From positions 24,669,060 to 24,733,059 of the forward strand of contig OX442314.1 of assembly GCA_949358305.1 (NCBI GenBank): 64,000 nt of DNA, written 5' to 3'. Source of the stretch: Strigamia acuminata (taxonomy: Eukaryota > Arthropoda > Chilopoda > Geophilomorpha > Linotaeniidae). Each line of letters begins with the position of its first letter. Within the stretch, counting starts at the first letter, position 1. Shown here one piece after another: positions 1 through 11,064 of the stretch. The translations under genes and the position numbers were made by a program. Below the pieces are notes generated by a model. It saw nothing but the letters and a program-made list of their open reading frames with translations. It had not been told where the DNA came from and made no database searches.

Positions 1-376
1 GAGAGAAACTAATTGACCTCGTAGCCCATTGTTCACCCGCACTGAAGACCGCAGGCTAGTTATGGAAAGGTGTTGACCGCGATCGGCGTATAAGCACATC
101 AAGAATAAAGACTCAACACGCTGTCTCAGACACCATATAAAGGATATAAACCTCAGACAAACGTGTTTCATTATTCTTTGTAATTTGGGCATCGATCGCC
201 CTCACTGGCCAACCCCGAAACACACAATGTGTTCGTGTATCATTTTTAAAGCAATTTCTCGATCAGACTGAAGTAGTTGAAAGATCAACTATTAATTAAA
301 CAATACTTGGAAGAACAGCAAACGGCGCCCAGAATTCAGATTACAAATTCAAAATATGTGTTAGAATTTCTGTATA
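1..376. other. Anonymous non-coding sequence
   Basis: I see no coding frame or clear element termini. A short stretch near 30-60 (CACCCGCACTGAAGACCGCAGG) resembles the CACCCGCGCGC-containing ends of the elements at 881-969 and 3511-4210, so it may be the decayed end of a similar repeat. Confidence 0.4.
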
Positions 377-1007
377 CGGGGTGGCCCAAATAAATGTATA
401 CACTGTTCAATTAAATATACATTCATCATTAGTTGTGGGCAGTTTTAACGTTTCTGGTGCAGTTTTTTCCGTTCTTTGGTTTGGTGTTTAGTTTTTGACG
501 ACTCGAGCTTTTGTTCTCAAGATATTTACGATTTTAATCAATTTTGCCCCAATTCGCCAAATTTGCACTAGTCATTCCTGAATTTCAGATTTTGTGGTAC
601 TTTTTTAATCTCTTCAGCGGTACTTTAGTGGATTTCTTCAGATGTACCAGTAAGAGATCGCGCAAGAATTTGGAAGATTTTTCTAAATTTTATGAGATTT
701 TGTGAGATTTTGCTACATTTTGTGAACTTTTGCTACATTTTGTGAGATTTCTGAACGTATCTGCAACGAAATATACCAAAAAAGTGTGACATGAAACGTT
801 TTCCATATGCGTTTTGGTAATTTTCTGCCGAAACGTATGCAAAACGTTTCATTTGTCATCGTTTTTTTTTCACATTTCAGGCCTCCAATTGTGCACCCGC
901 GCGCAATCGGCAAAAAAAATTTGCCCCGCATGCAATTCGAGGCCCGCGGACAATTGGAAGATATACGGTTTTCAATTGAACAATGTATACATTTTTTGAG
1001 ACACCCG
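377..1007. mobile_element. Tc1/mariner-type MITE with TA target site
   Basis: The ends are imperfect inverted repeats of about 39 bp. The left end starts CGGGGTGGCCCAAAT and the right end, reversed, starts CGGGTGTCTCAAAAAATG; both continue into ATGTATACA and TGTTCAATT. The pair is bounded by TA on both sides (375-376 and 1008-1009), the target of Tc1/mariner transposases. No transposase frame lies inside. The interior holds an imperfect hairpin at 791-852 (arms ATGAAACGTTTT and AAAACGTTTCAT) and a piece of another repeat family at 881-969. Tc1/mariner membership is inferred from ends and target site only. Confidence 0.65.
881..969. repeat. Fragment of TACCGTAT-group repeat (type Q) inside the mariner-type MITE
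   Basis: It contains the phrases GCCTCCAATTGTGCACCCG and AATTGGAAGATATACGGT, which recur at 3511-4210 and 9775-10128. The right end reads ACCGTAT when reversed. Because it lies inside the 377-1007 element it is either a nested insertion or part of that family's interior. Confidence 0.45.
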
Positions 1008-1009
1008 TA

Positions 1010-3510
1010 GTAACCCTCCTTGCATTGTCAGGCCAGTTTTATTCGGGCCGCAATCATACTTCTTATGTAAATAGTTGGTGTTTGTCTAGCATATTAACTC
1101 TCACTTCAAAGTGCAAAACGTCTACTAGTAGAGCGAAAATTCGACTTTCGTGTTACTTTACCTTGGAGACTGCTAATGGATTTTGTTAAAATAAAAGTTT
1201 GCGCTTTTCCCAAACTAAACATATTTGATCAAATTCGGCCGATTTCATTTTCGAAATTACTTTCTTCCATTCAATTAGAGTAGTAAAACAATTACATTAC
1301 AAGCTGTAGTTCTTAACCTTTTCCTATCTGGCATCCCTTGGATTCTAAAACAGAATACGTTCAGTAACTATTTACCATAACCGGTACCAAAAACACTAAA
1401 AACCAAAACCAGGCAGAAACCACTTCAAAAATCCCTCCAATATACCTTTTATGCCGTTTTTGATGTCCATTCAGTTTATATTAACAATAAAACGCAGACA
1501 AACAGCAAGTTTGAATGCATCTAAAGAAAATTTCCCATTTGCCACTCTAAAAACACGTTAGTTTAGTATCCTAAAGAAAAAAAAAGATGACACTGGATAT
1601 ACTGCACTCTAATGTAATAAAAAAAATCTACCACGTTTCCGTTTTTCTTTTTGCGTTTGGTTTTAGTCTGGAGTTTCTAAACTGGGGCGAGTAAATACAC
1701 ACAAGCGTGTAAAATAATCTTCTTTAAGCCACAGGCAGAGTTCAAAAAGTATTTTCCCATAAACATTTGGTGTAAACTTATCCGGTAAACATCTGTGCCA
1801 ATGTCTTGATTCTAAGTGCTATGGTGTCAAATCAGATGCAATAATCGTTGTAAAAATGCTTTTAAGCCAGCCGCAACAAAAGCACCAACATATTGCCCGA
1901 AATTTTAATCATGCAATAATGACATCATCTACTTAAACAAACCGCAGTACATAACATTGACTTATACACTTGTAATATCACGTGTAAGTTCACGTCTCTA
2001 TCTCACTTTCAAAATGTTTAAACATGAATTTGCACAGAAATTGTGTCAAATTTATGTTTTAAACATGTGCAAACACATTTACACATCTTTATCTGCCTTT
2101 TCCAACCCATTTTCAAGTGCATTTACTCACTTGATGAATTTACTCCAAAATACTCGATGATTTTTAACATCTGCAATTAATAGTTCCTTCCCATTACTGT
2201 ATATTGCTTTGAAAGTTATTTAGGATTTCAAGCTGCTTGACCTCAATTTTTGCCATTAGCATGTGTTTCTAAATAAAATAATGCAGCCAGCTGGTGTGGT
2301 CAGACACGTGGTAGAGCCACCTGCTGTGTAATCACACAATTGGCTAGCCATGCGTGACGTCACGCGAGTTTTTGCAGCGAGTGATATCCTGAAATTCGAA
2401 AACCTAACCTCGTGATTAGTTGGAGCCAGCAGACAAACTCTGCCCTGCAATCCAGATCCTTCAAAAAATACAATACACAAAGAATGGGAACACAATCAAC
2501 CATATATCATATCAAAACGTCTTTGTATTATACATATCAAAAAGAAATAAAATTGTGGGTTAGTAACTCTTCCAACTATTATATTTAATGCAAACTTCTC
2601 AAGCAAATGTCAATAATTGTTGCTTTCCTTTTCAAACATTCAATTGAAATGCAACTGCTTTTCAGTCGACTTATTAAAATTTAACAAAAGAAACTCAAAT
2701 CTATTGATTTTCCACTTTTTCGAAACATCTTATATCCACTTTGATAATAAAAAAAAAAAATGTAAATTTCATTTTTTTTTAAATAATACATATACTGCAG
2801 GCTTGAATATACAAAGCAGTCTGCAGCTTTTAGCATATATTAAACATCGCTGTAGTTCATTTTCGTTACACCAAATCCTGTGCATTACTTTCAGCAACAA
2901 ATTGCTGTTTCTTGTTCGAACTTGCAAAAACACAGCCACAAGTAAATACGATTTTTTTTCCTTCCCTTTTTCTATTCAAGCGAGCACAAAGAAGACCATT
3001 GGGATGTTGTTGTTTCCACCATCTTTTTTTCTTCTTTTTTGACTCTCTTATAGTAATTGCTGTGCTAGCGCCTTGCACAATGATTGATGAATGCAATTTT
3101 GTTGCTATCAGTTGCAAATCCCTTTCAGTGTTAAAACCAAAAATGGGTTTTCAGCACAATAAAAAAAACTTAACCAAACTGCAACATGAAACAAGTCCAA
3201 TTAGTAAAATATGTTGCTGCTGTTGTGTTCAACTTCTTTCAAGAAAAAAGAGCATACGTTTGATTAACAACGCCGCTTTCAGTTGGCGCATTCAATGAGA
3301 ATTAACACTAGGTGCACCAGTGTTAAAAGGTAGTGCTAATTCTCGTGTTATTTATTCTTATTACGAAGTATTATTTTTAGTGAAAAATGAAGAATAAATA
3401 GTGTGCAACTAATTTATGGCGATTCTTAATTATTCAATTAATTAGCACTGCCTTTTTTACACTAATTAACGTTCATAAATATAACTCATGCAAACCATAT
3501 TTCCTTTAAT
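1010..3510. other. Anonymous AT-rich intergenic DNA
   Basis: It has poly-A/T runs and no supported gene. The longest open frames (2617-3042 on plus, 2256-2495 on minus) have low-complexity, T- or A-rich translations, no recognisable domain and no splice context, and I treat them as chance frames. I see no paired termini. Confidence 0.5.
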
Positions 3511-4210
3511 TGTGCACCCGCACACTATCAGCAAAATATTTTTTCCCGTGATTTATTAGAGGCCCGCAGTCTAATGGAGACCCGCGCATTAACTGGAAGG
3601 TACATGGGAAAACTATTAAAATTCATCAAGTAAAACGTCACTTTTTTATCAAATTCAAATTTACATAAAAAATTCAAATTTCACTAAATTTTCCATAAAA
3701 AAAATTCAGATTTCACTAAACTTTCCATAAAAAAATTCAACTTTCACTAAACTTTCCATAAAAAAATTCCAATTTAACTAAATTTTCCATAAAAAAATTC
3801 AAATTTTACTAAATTTTCCATAAAAAAATTAAAATTTCACTAAACTTTCCATAAAAAAATTAAAATTTTACTAAATTTTCCATAAAAAAACTCAATTTCA
3901 CTAAATTTTCCATAAAAAAATTCAAATTTTACTAAATTTTCCATAAAAAAATTAAAATTTCACTAAACTTTCCATAAAAAAATTAAAATTTTACTAAATT
4001 TTCCATAAAAAAACTCAATTTCACTAAATTTTCCATAAAAAATTTCAAATTTTATCAAATTTTCCATTTAAAAAATTAAAATTTTACTCTATTGTAACGC
4101 CCCATGTTGTAATAAAGACCCGCGCACTAATTACACATTTTAAATTTTTAATTATTAGAACCCATTGTGTCTAATAAGGGGCCCGCGCACAATAAGAAAA
4201 AAATACGGTA
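3511..4210. mobile_element. TACCGTAT-group element (type Q) with internal minisatellite
   Basis: The left part reads TTGTGCACCCGCACACTATC and then GAGGCCCGCAGTCTAATGG. The right part reads GGGGCCCGCGCACAATAAG and ends TACGGTA. These phrases match the elements at 881-969 and 9775-10128, with CCCGCGCAC/GTGCACCCG in inverted arrangement at the two ends. The middle is a tandem array (3650-4088). No coding frame is present. The left boundary is approximate because no TACCGTA is preserved there. Confidence 0.55.
3650..4088. repeat. Tandem minisatellite, about 30-bp unit, about 13-14 copies
   Basis: Each unit has the form TTTTCCATAAAAAAATTCAA followed by a variant of ATTTCACTAAA. Units differ by A-run length and by T/C and A/C substitutions. 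The array occupies the centre of the type Q element and is not translated. Confidence 0.85.
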
Positions 4211-4977
4211 AAAATACAAACACGAGATTCTCACGTTCAAAAATTGATGAAACTCACGGCACGACTTTAAAACGACCTCCAGATGTCGTGTCAGTTTTGC
4301 CGTGCCACGCGGGTCAAAATAAGATTTCACACAAGATTCTCGTGTTAAATCTCCTAACACGGATCAGTAAGATGGCCATCCTACGCTTAATTGAATGTGC
4401 CTAGTAAAATTGAATAAAACTCCAAAATAAACTAGACTAGACATTAAAGTTGCTCTTTACCCAGCTCATTCCATTACCATTTTTTGACTTATAATTCCCT
4501 CTCCCCGGATCCGGTAATACAAGCATAGACTATAGGACACAAGAGGGTTCCTTGAGTAATTACAAGCACACATGAATCGCAAGCCGTAGAAGCAATATTA
4601 ATGAAAAATGTGCAACCTTCTCGACAGGGTGGCCATTAAACCCTTAAAGATCACAAGTTGTTATTGGTGTCGAGTCAACTTTAAGTCTTAATTTCCACAC
4701 GAAGAAGCAAAGATGAGGTCATGATGCGGCTTGCTTTTAGTTTCCAGAATAGGTCCCTGGTTATGGTCTCTGGTGACGATAAGAAACTGATGCTACACTC
4801 ACTTGGTCCGCCTCCATCTACTAGACGAGGCGAACGAGTGCTGATATTGTATCGATATATTGTCATGATGAATCATGAGAATTTTATAGCCATCGATTTT
4901 GGCTTACTTTAGCTTCTATTATTAAAGATCCCTTCTTTTCAGGTAGAAAGTATAGTTCACATTTCTGCTTTTAATTA
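4211..4977. other. Anonymous intergenic DNA
   Basis: No supported gene. Overlapping short frames on both strands at 4681-4912 have no recognisable product. Confidence 0.4.
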
Positions 4978-5306
4978 CAGTAGAACCTCGATTATCCGAA
5001 CTAATTGGGATACATGGGTGTTCATAAAACCGAATTGTTCGGATAATCTAACAGTAGGTTTATACACATACTGTACTGCATATGAAACTAAAAAGTCATT
5101 AAAATATTGTTAAAAAGCATTAAAACCAATCAAAAATGGATGAAAATTGTCAAAAAACATTAAAAACCAATCAAAAATGGATGAAAATTGTCCAAAAACA
5201 TTAAAAACCGATAAAAATCGTTAAAAATCAATAAAAAAATCGCCTAATGCTGTTCGAATAATCGAACGTTCGTATAACCCATGTTCCGATAATTTAGGTT
5301 CTACTG
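4978..5306. mobile_element. pogo/Tigger-type MITE with TA target site
   Basis: The ends are CAGTAGAACCTCGATTATCC on the left and a reversed copy ending GGTTCTACTG on the right, directly flanked by TA (4976-4977 and 5307-5308). CAGTAGAACCTC with a TA target is the classic Tigger/pogo end. The core is A-rich with two to three imperfect copies of a unit of about 40 bp containing ACCAATCAAAAATGGATG. There is no transposase frame. A related, broken copy begins at 28171. Confidence 0.85.
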
Positions 5307-5379
5307 TAATTTAAATAAAACAAAGTATGTATCAAAATATCATTTGTGCAGTGCTGCACTGGCCGGACGAGATACTGTG

Positions 5380-5545
5380 AATTTCCCGGTGGCTCGTGTC
5401 CTTGTGAAAGTTTTTTTCCTTTTGTTGTGGCCGGACCTATCCGGATTTCCTGGTATAAATTTGTTCCCGTGGCCCAACAAATCCAGATTTCCCGGTACTA
5501 AATTTGTTTCCAGTCCAGGCCTGCATTTGCATCTGCAAAAACTTG
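5380..5545. repeat. Imperfect direct repeats
   Basis: Two or three copies of a phrase like CCGGATTTCCTGGTATAAAT and CCAGATTTCCCGGTACTAAA, each followed by TTGTTCCCGTGG or TTGTTTCC, lie in tandem. This is local duplication; no termini or gene are evident. Confidence 0.45.
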
Positions 5546-7513
5546 TGATGGAATAACTGGCTCGGTTTGGTTGAACATGAACAATAAAAACTTTAATCGT
5601 CCATCATATTCACACAGCTCATTCATGCCGCCATTGCACAACAACACAGGACGTCGCGAAGCAACACAAAGCGACGTAACAACCAATTACAACTTATATA
5701 ACATTAATAAAGCTCTTTGCGTTTTCTTTTTAACGCACATAACCCACAAAACTCCCTATAAGTACAAACTATGAACCAGAATTATTTTACCAATCATGCA
5801 CTAAACACACACTTCTTTTGGTTTGTTGTTGCAGTCTGATGACCAATTAACCAATAGAAGTTTGTTACTCCACCCTTTGTTTATAAACAGAAACAGAAAT
5901 TTACAATCTAAGAATTTACCAAATAATCGACTAAACCAGCAATAAATTCATGTTGCAGAATGGACACTTTGCCAGACTTAACCTCAAATTGCACGTAATT
6001 AGTTCATCTTAGAAATTGGAGTTACATCTTAAAAGGATGGTTAAAGAGGCGAATTACTTGTTTGTGGTTTGGTTTGGCTGCCCTAGTGGCATGGTGGTAA
6101 TACACCTGTCAGGCTCACTGGATACCTACCCATCAACAATTTATGAGTGTCAATTCTAAGCTGTGTTGCTAAACAACAATTTATAACAAATTTATAACTT
6201 AATTTAATCAACTCTGTCCTATGGCAAACTATTAGTGTTATGTGTTATGTTTAGCGGCTTAATTATCACTAGATGGCAAACATTTTAAGGGTGGGTTCAA
6301 GGAAATAACAATACAAATATAATTTATTTACAAAATTATATCTTACAAACATACCCCTAACTTTAATTCATGACTACATTAAAGCAGTTTCGACTGTAAG
6401 ACACAACAGTTAACCTTCTACAATACTCCCACATATTAAATTATTAACTCCAACTTGTAACTGAATACACAACACAACCAAACCATGCTCTTGATAGGAT
6501 TTGGACTTGTAATCTTATTCACTAATGAAACAGCATTAAGCTGCTCTACGTATAATCAAATGTTAAGCAGTTAAAGGTAAATGGATAGGTCACGTCATTT
6601 GTTTCACCGTGGCAATATTTCTGCTCAATTTAACACTATTTTGTTACGTCATTTTCGAAAAACATCATCAATTCAACACACCACGTGACAGCTTGATGAT
6701 AAAATATAATCAAAAGTGGCCGTCCCTTAATGAACCAGGGCAAATTTTTAATCGTTCCCAAATTAAGTCGTTTGTGATCGATGTTGCACTCGTGTACAAT
6801 AAGTTATCACTGACGATGTGTGTGATGGGTTCAAATCGCTTCGACCTTTTCCAAAACACTCGAGTCAAGGGAGACGTCAACAGAAAATAAAATTTAAGAG
6901 TTAAAAAAAAAAATTAATTCAAAAACAAAGGAAGAACAGAATTAATTAATTACTTCATTCTGTTTCCACATGTAACGATTTTCTCCATTGTCACCCGCGG
7001 GTACTTCCACCCTTTGACACTCAGCCCATACGTTAAATCCATGCACGACCGCATCGTGACACACCGTCGTTTGCTCACTTCATTTAACAATATGACACGC
7101 CCCGAATGAAAACACTCAAAGGGTTAAACTTGTGCTTTGATACTAAATGGCTGGTCTTGATCCCATTTATTGTTAATTCCAAAAGCCTAATATACAAAGC
7201 TGCTCTCTCTACTAAACAAACTTCCCGGAGTTGCATTCCAAAGTTATTCTAATTTCAACCAGTCTAAATGCATATTTTCTACTGCTATTTAAATAAAAAC
7301 TTTTTTTTCAAACGCTGTTTAACTGCAATAAATCTTAAAACGATAAAATGCGTGTTTAGAATTGCAGTTATACATGTTTACTTGTTTAAATGTGGTTTAG
7401 TCTTAACGACTTATCGAACGCAGCTTGTAATTTATAGCTTTTCATTTGATGTACCGCTGTTGTTTTGCTTCAGACAATCAGAGCGTTAAGTGAAATTTGG
7501 GATCTACCCCGGA
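5546..7513. other. Anonymous intergenic DNA
   Basis: No coding region can be supported. The 93-codon frame at 6609-6890 has no recognisable domain. A phrase at 6079-6110 (GCCCTAGTGGCATGGTGG) resembles a tRNA A-box, but no B-box follows at the right spacing, so I do not call a tRNA or SINE. Confidence 0.45.
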
Positions 7514-7730
7514 ATGTCTAATGACAAAATGTCTAATAATTTTTTTTAAGAACCTAACATAACCTAGCCTAACCTATCCTAACCTAGACAATAGGGAATT
7601 TTGCCCATTAGACATTTTGGATTAGACATTTTGGATTATACATTTTGTCTATTAGGCATTTCTGTTAAGACATTTCGGCTTAGACATTTAAGGATTAGAC
7701 ATTTGGCATTATACATTTTGGGGGGCCACC
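7514..7730. repeat. Array of TTAGACATTTTG-like motifs
   Basis: About ten imperfect copies of a 10-14 bp phrase (ATTAGACATTTTGG and variants) occur, with the first copies inverted (AAAATGTCTAAT) relative to the last ones. A degenerate CCTAA tract lies between at 7551-7589. The inverted outer motifs suggest a small non-autonomous element built from short phrases, like the one at 50969-51279. Confidence 0.6.
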
Positions 7731-8225
7731 CGAAATTAAGCGAGCGTTAATTACACCCTGTTGAAAGAGTATAAGATTCTAACTTGACTTTATAAAACCC
7801 ACAAGTACTCTTCCGCAAACTTTCTAATTAGAAACTATTGTACAATTAATGAAAATTGTTTTATCAACGATTGTCTGAACAAATTGAAATAGGCTTTAAT
7901 ATTTCCTCTGGTGAAGGAACTAACTTATCTCTGTATTTAGTCAAAAGATTTAGTTAATTATTTGTTAAAAGATGGCAAGGAGATCGATTTGTCCCAGCTC
8001 ATTAACACCTAATTAAAAGAGTCACTTCTTTCTCCCTTTATTTGCTAATGCTAAAACTATCCACAAACCGGAGTCAGGGACTAAAACTCTTTCACTATCG
8101 AAAATATGAAGTCAACAATTGTCACTTATAAACAACTATTGGCCAATTCGTTTTAAAATAATTATTCTTCTTCAAAAGTTAAACGTGACTACCATATCTT
8201 TTATGATTTTCTGAGACGCACTTAT
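7731..8225. other. Anonymous intergenic DNA
   Basis: AT-rich sequence with no recognisable gene or paired termini. Confidence 0.4.
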
Positions 8226-8513
8226 TAACATAAACATCTCTAAAAACGGGGCGCGTCTTACAATCGAAGAAATACAGTACCGTATTTTATCGATTAAGAG
8301 CCGCGACTCTTATTCAAAACTGCCGTTTTTGTCAGCAATTACAATTTTTCGTTTGTTACATTTGTTTGATGTAACAAACAAAGTCCGAACGTCACGAACG
8401 AAGCGTACGTTCATCGTTCGTGAGGTTAAATACGGAAACAACACCGTACTTTTGCAAAAATACAGTAATCTTGGTGTCTCAGCCGCGGCTACAATTCGAG
8501 GGCGACTCTTACT
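8226..8513. mobile_element. TACCGTAT-group MITE, type A copy 1, abutting a type H fragment
   Basis: 8278-8513 matches the type A elements at 12903, 15820, 26795 and 41140. It starts TACCGTATTTTATCGATTAA, contains the internal palindrome TTGTTACATTTGTTTGATG, and ends in ATTCGAGGGCGACTCTTA; the far terminus is lost. 8226-8277 (TAAACATCTCTAAAAACGGG then GAAGAAATACAGTA) matches the end of the type H element at 13941-14611. No protein is encoded. Confidence 0.7.
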
Positions 8514-9774
8514 AAATCCCCAAGTGTTGCTGGCAAGCCCGCCCTCAGCATCTGCAAAACCCAAGAAACATCAAATCCAGCCGATCATCATCCAACTAAA
8601 CTAGAACAAGCTAAAAAAAAATATTTAAAAAACGCCATCCAACTCGAGTTCGCGAACCGGCAACAGTTTGTTGAAAACGGTCCACAATTGCGCATGCTTT
8701 TCTTTTAATCGGGCTGAAAAGAAAAAAGAAAACCTTTGCGTGTCGTGTTTTGGCTGTGTGACTGGCAAGTTGCCTTCACAGCCAACGACTTTCCATTTGT
8801 ATCGATTCCGACGAGAGACTTGCCGTAGGCTCGACAAACCGAGCGCAAACTCAGAAACAAAAGGAGCGTCGTCTGTCGGTCCAAAACCACATCGGTTTGA
8901 GAGAAAAGGCAAGACAGACGCTAAGGTAACGACGCAGAACTTTTTTCCTCGTGGATGCGTTTTCAATTCGAGCGGATCTTCCGAAGCGGCTGCAAAACAC
9001 GAACTTCACGAGCAAAGCGAATTTTGTTGTCGAAAGAAAACAGCGGCGAACAGAACGCTCCGCTTGAAAACTATTAAAACTAAACCGAACACAAAGTAGC
9101 TATACTCGTTTCCTATGCCAGACAATTACTCGTTAACGAGCGACACATTTCACAAATCCCCAGAGCATTTACTCGACTTGACCTCCAACATGACCGTTTG
9201 TAATACCGTGCAATAAAAGCCGGCGCGCGCGTTGCTACACAAAGAAGAAGAAAAAAAGAGTGCCCTTCAACTCCAATCCCAACCAATCTGTCATTCAATT
9301 CGAAAATGAACGTTTCTTTATCTTATTTTCCCTCCTGTGGTTGAACCTTGTGAAAAATCTGAGTAGAAAGTGCGTGTGAGAGTGGGGTAAGTGCGCCATA
9401 TGGCGACAGTTTTAATACATGTCGCGAGTCCTTATTCCTCGGGAATAAGCCAACTAATGGAACAGACACTGCACAAAATGGCGCGCATTATTCGCTACGA
9501 GCATGTGTAAGACTATTCGGTTAACATTTAAAAAAAATATATACAATTTTCACTCGACCCTCGATGAAATACTAGACCAGGTGCGCAGTAATGCTTCTTC
9601 ACTCATTTTTTTTTCATTTCCGTGCCGGAAAATAAAAATATAATTGAATTACGCGTGAATTAAAATTTGTTAAGCGAATAATTTTCTAAAGTTAATGTCT
9701 CATTAAAAATTGGTAATTTCAAACTGTTACTTGCGTTAAATTAATTATAACGAGAAAACTCTTCAAACAAATAT
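8514..9774. other. CG-richer block, possible promoter or non-coding exon
   Basis: 8620-9300 is visibly richer in CG dinucleotides than its surroundings and carries long overlapping open frames on both strands (8668-9099 plus, 143 codons; 8625-8966 minus, 113 codons). Neither translation shows a domain I recognise. A good donor-like sequence GTAAGT lies on plus at 9387-9392. One possibility is an upstream non-coding exon of the receptor gene at 15101, which must be spliced from something upstream. This is inference only. Confidence 0.25.
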
Positions 9775-10128
9775 TACCATACATCTTCGAATTGCTCTTG
9801 GGCCTCTAATAGCGCACGGGTGTGCAATTTGAGATAGATCTTATTACAAAATCATTTTTTTTAAATATTTCTTTAAAATAGTGATAAATGAAACGTTTTA
9901 CATACATTTCAGATGCTAATTACAATTTTACATTTGTGACTTGTGCAAAACGTTTTATTTATCCTTTTAAAACGTTGCAAAAATGTTAAAAAAAATCACG
10001 TTGACGGTATCGGTTTTTCATAAAAATACCCCCACAAGCCTCTATTACCGCACGGGCCTCCAATTTTGCGGAAAAATTTTTTTTTTTTGCAAATAGCACA
10101 CGGGTACACAATTAGAAGACATACAGTA
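9775..10128. mobile_element. TACCGTAT-group element, type Q copy
   Basis: The left end is TACCATACATCTTCGAATTG and the right end, reversed, is TACTGTATGTCTTCTAATTG, giving imperfect inverted termini. Inside are GGGCCTCTAATAGCGCACGG and its partner phrases, shared with 3511-4210. The middle carries an imperfect hairpin with GAAACGTTTTACAT and CAAAACGTTTTATTT arms, like that at 791-852. No coding capacity. Confidence 0.65.
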
Positions 10129-10642
10129 TTTGATATTTCGCTCCACCAATTAGTGCTCAATCTCCAATACCTGGTACAGTGATTAGTTGTCTATTTCCAA
10201 TGTCAGTTTGTTGTTTCATTTGTAAACATCCAATTAAAAGATTAAAAAATAAGCCAACAAACTATTTTTTTAAATTTAATTGAGTTAGGCTTTCCCGTCA
10301 TGCTTTAAGGGGGTATGCAGTGAATGCAAGCTTGCGGCGTGGTTTCAACTGATAACTTAATCTCCTTCAGAGTTCTTCAACTTCAGAAGTAACACACTTT
10401 GTCTAGCACAGATTTCTGTCATAATTATCATTACAACTTTGCCTTCCACACATGGAATTTGTTTTAACTGCAGCAAATTCGCCGCGATAACGCCACACTT
10501 GATTCCCACTTAAAAAGCAAACTCACAAGTAGTGACCAATAGAACAGCGTAAGGTCATTGCAAACAGGTGGCTCAATGACTGCGTTTTCGCAAACTTAAA
10601 AGTAACATCAAAAAAGAAAACCCAAGAAAAATTTTAAATATA
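10129..10642. other. Anonymous intergenic DNA
   Basis: Nothing recognisable; no supported coding frame. Confidence 0.4.
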
Positions 10643-11064
10643 CTCGAGTTGCACTCAAAAAGGCACCTCACAATGTGTACTCCCATTGGTCGAACCAGTT
10701 TACTACTAACTCCAGACTGTATACTACTACTAGGAGAAGTAGTTTTGTTTTTTATTTATTGTTGTGATTGTTATGACTAATTTAGTTTATGTTATTTTGA
10801 TTTTATTTAATAAAAAATGTTATTTCCATCATTAAAATGAAGTTTCACACATTAAAAAATGTCAAACTCATGTTTGTTGTGTTTATTGCTTACATCGTCT
10901 GGAAGTTTGAATTTTAGGCCGTTGCATAGGCAATCGATTACAATGTCTGTACATTGTAATGCAATTCTGGTGTTTGGGTCTACTTTTCCGGATCACTACA
11001 CCAGTAAACTGGCTCGACCAATGGAAGTACACATTGTGAGGTGCCTTTTTGAGTGCAACTCAAG
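10643..11064. mobile_element. TA-flanked MITE, type K copy 1
   Basis: Long inverted ends of about 60 bp are present. The left begins CTCGAGTTGCACTCAAAAAG and continues through GGCACCTCACAATGTGTAC and CCATTGGTCGA; the right end is its reverse with a few differences. TA dinucleotides flank both sides (10641-10642, 11065-11066). An internal phrase, AATCGATTACAATGTCTGTA, is shared with the copy at 44431-44796. The 78-codon frame at 10859-11095 overlaps it and is not a gene. Confidence 0.75.

Noticed and set aside
2617-3298. 141- and 128-codon plus frames
   Set aside because: Phe/Leu/Lys-rich readings of T-runs and A-runs; no domain, no splice context and strong overlap with frames on the other strand.
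6079-6140. A-box-like phrase suggesting a tRNA-derived SINE
   Set aside because: No B-box (GGTTCGANNC) lies 30-60 bases downstream, and no poly-A tail or target duplication is seen.
8668-9099. 143-codon plus frame in the CG-richer block
   Set aside because: No recognisable domain, and a 113-codon frame overlaps on the opposite strand. The composition alone explains the lack of stops.
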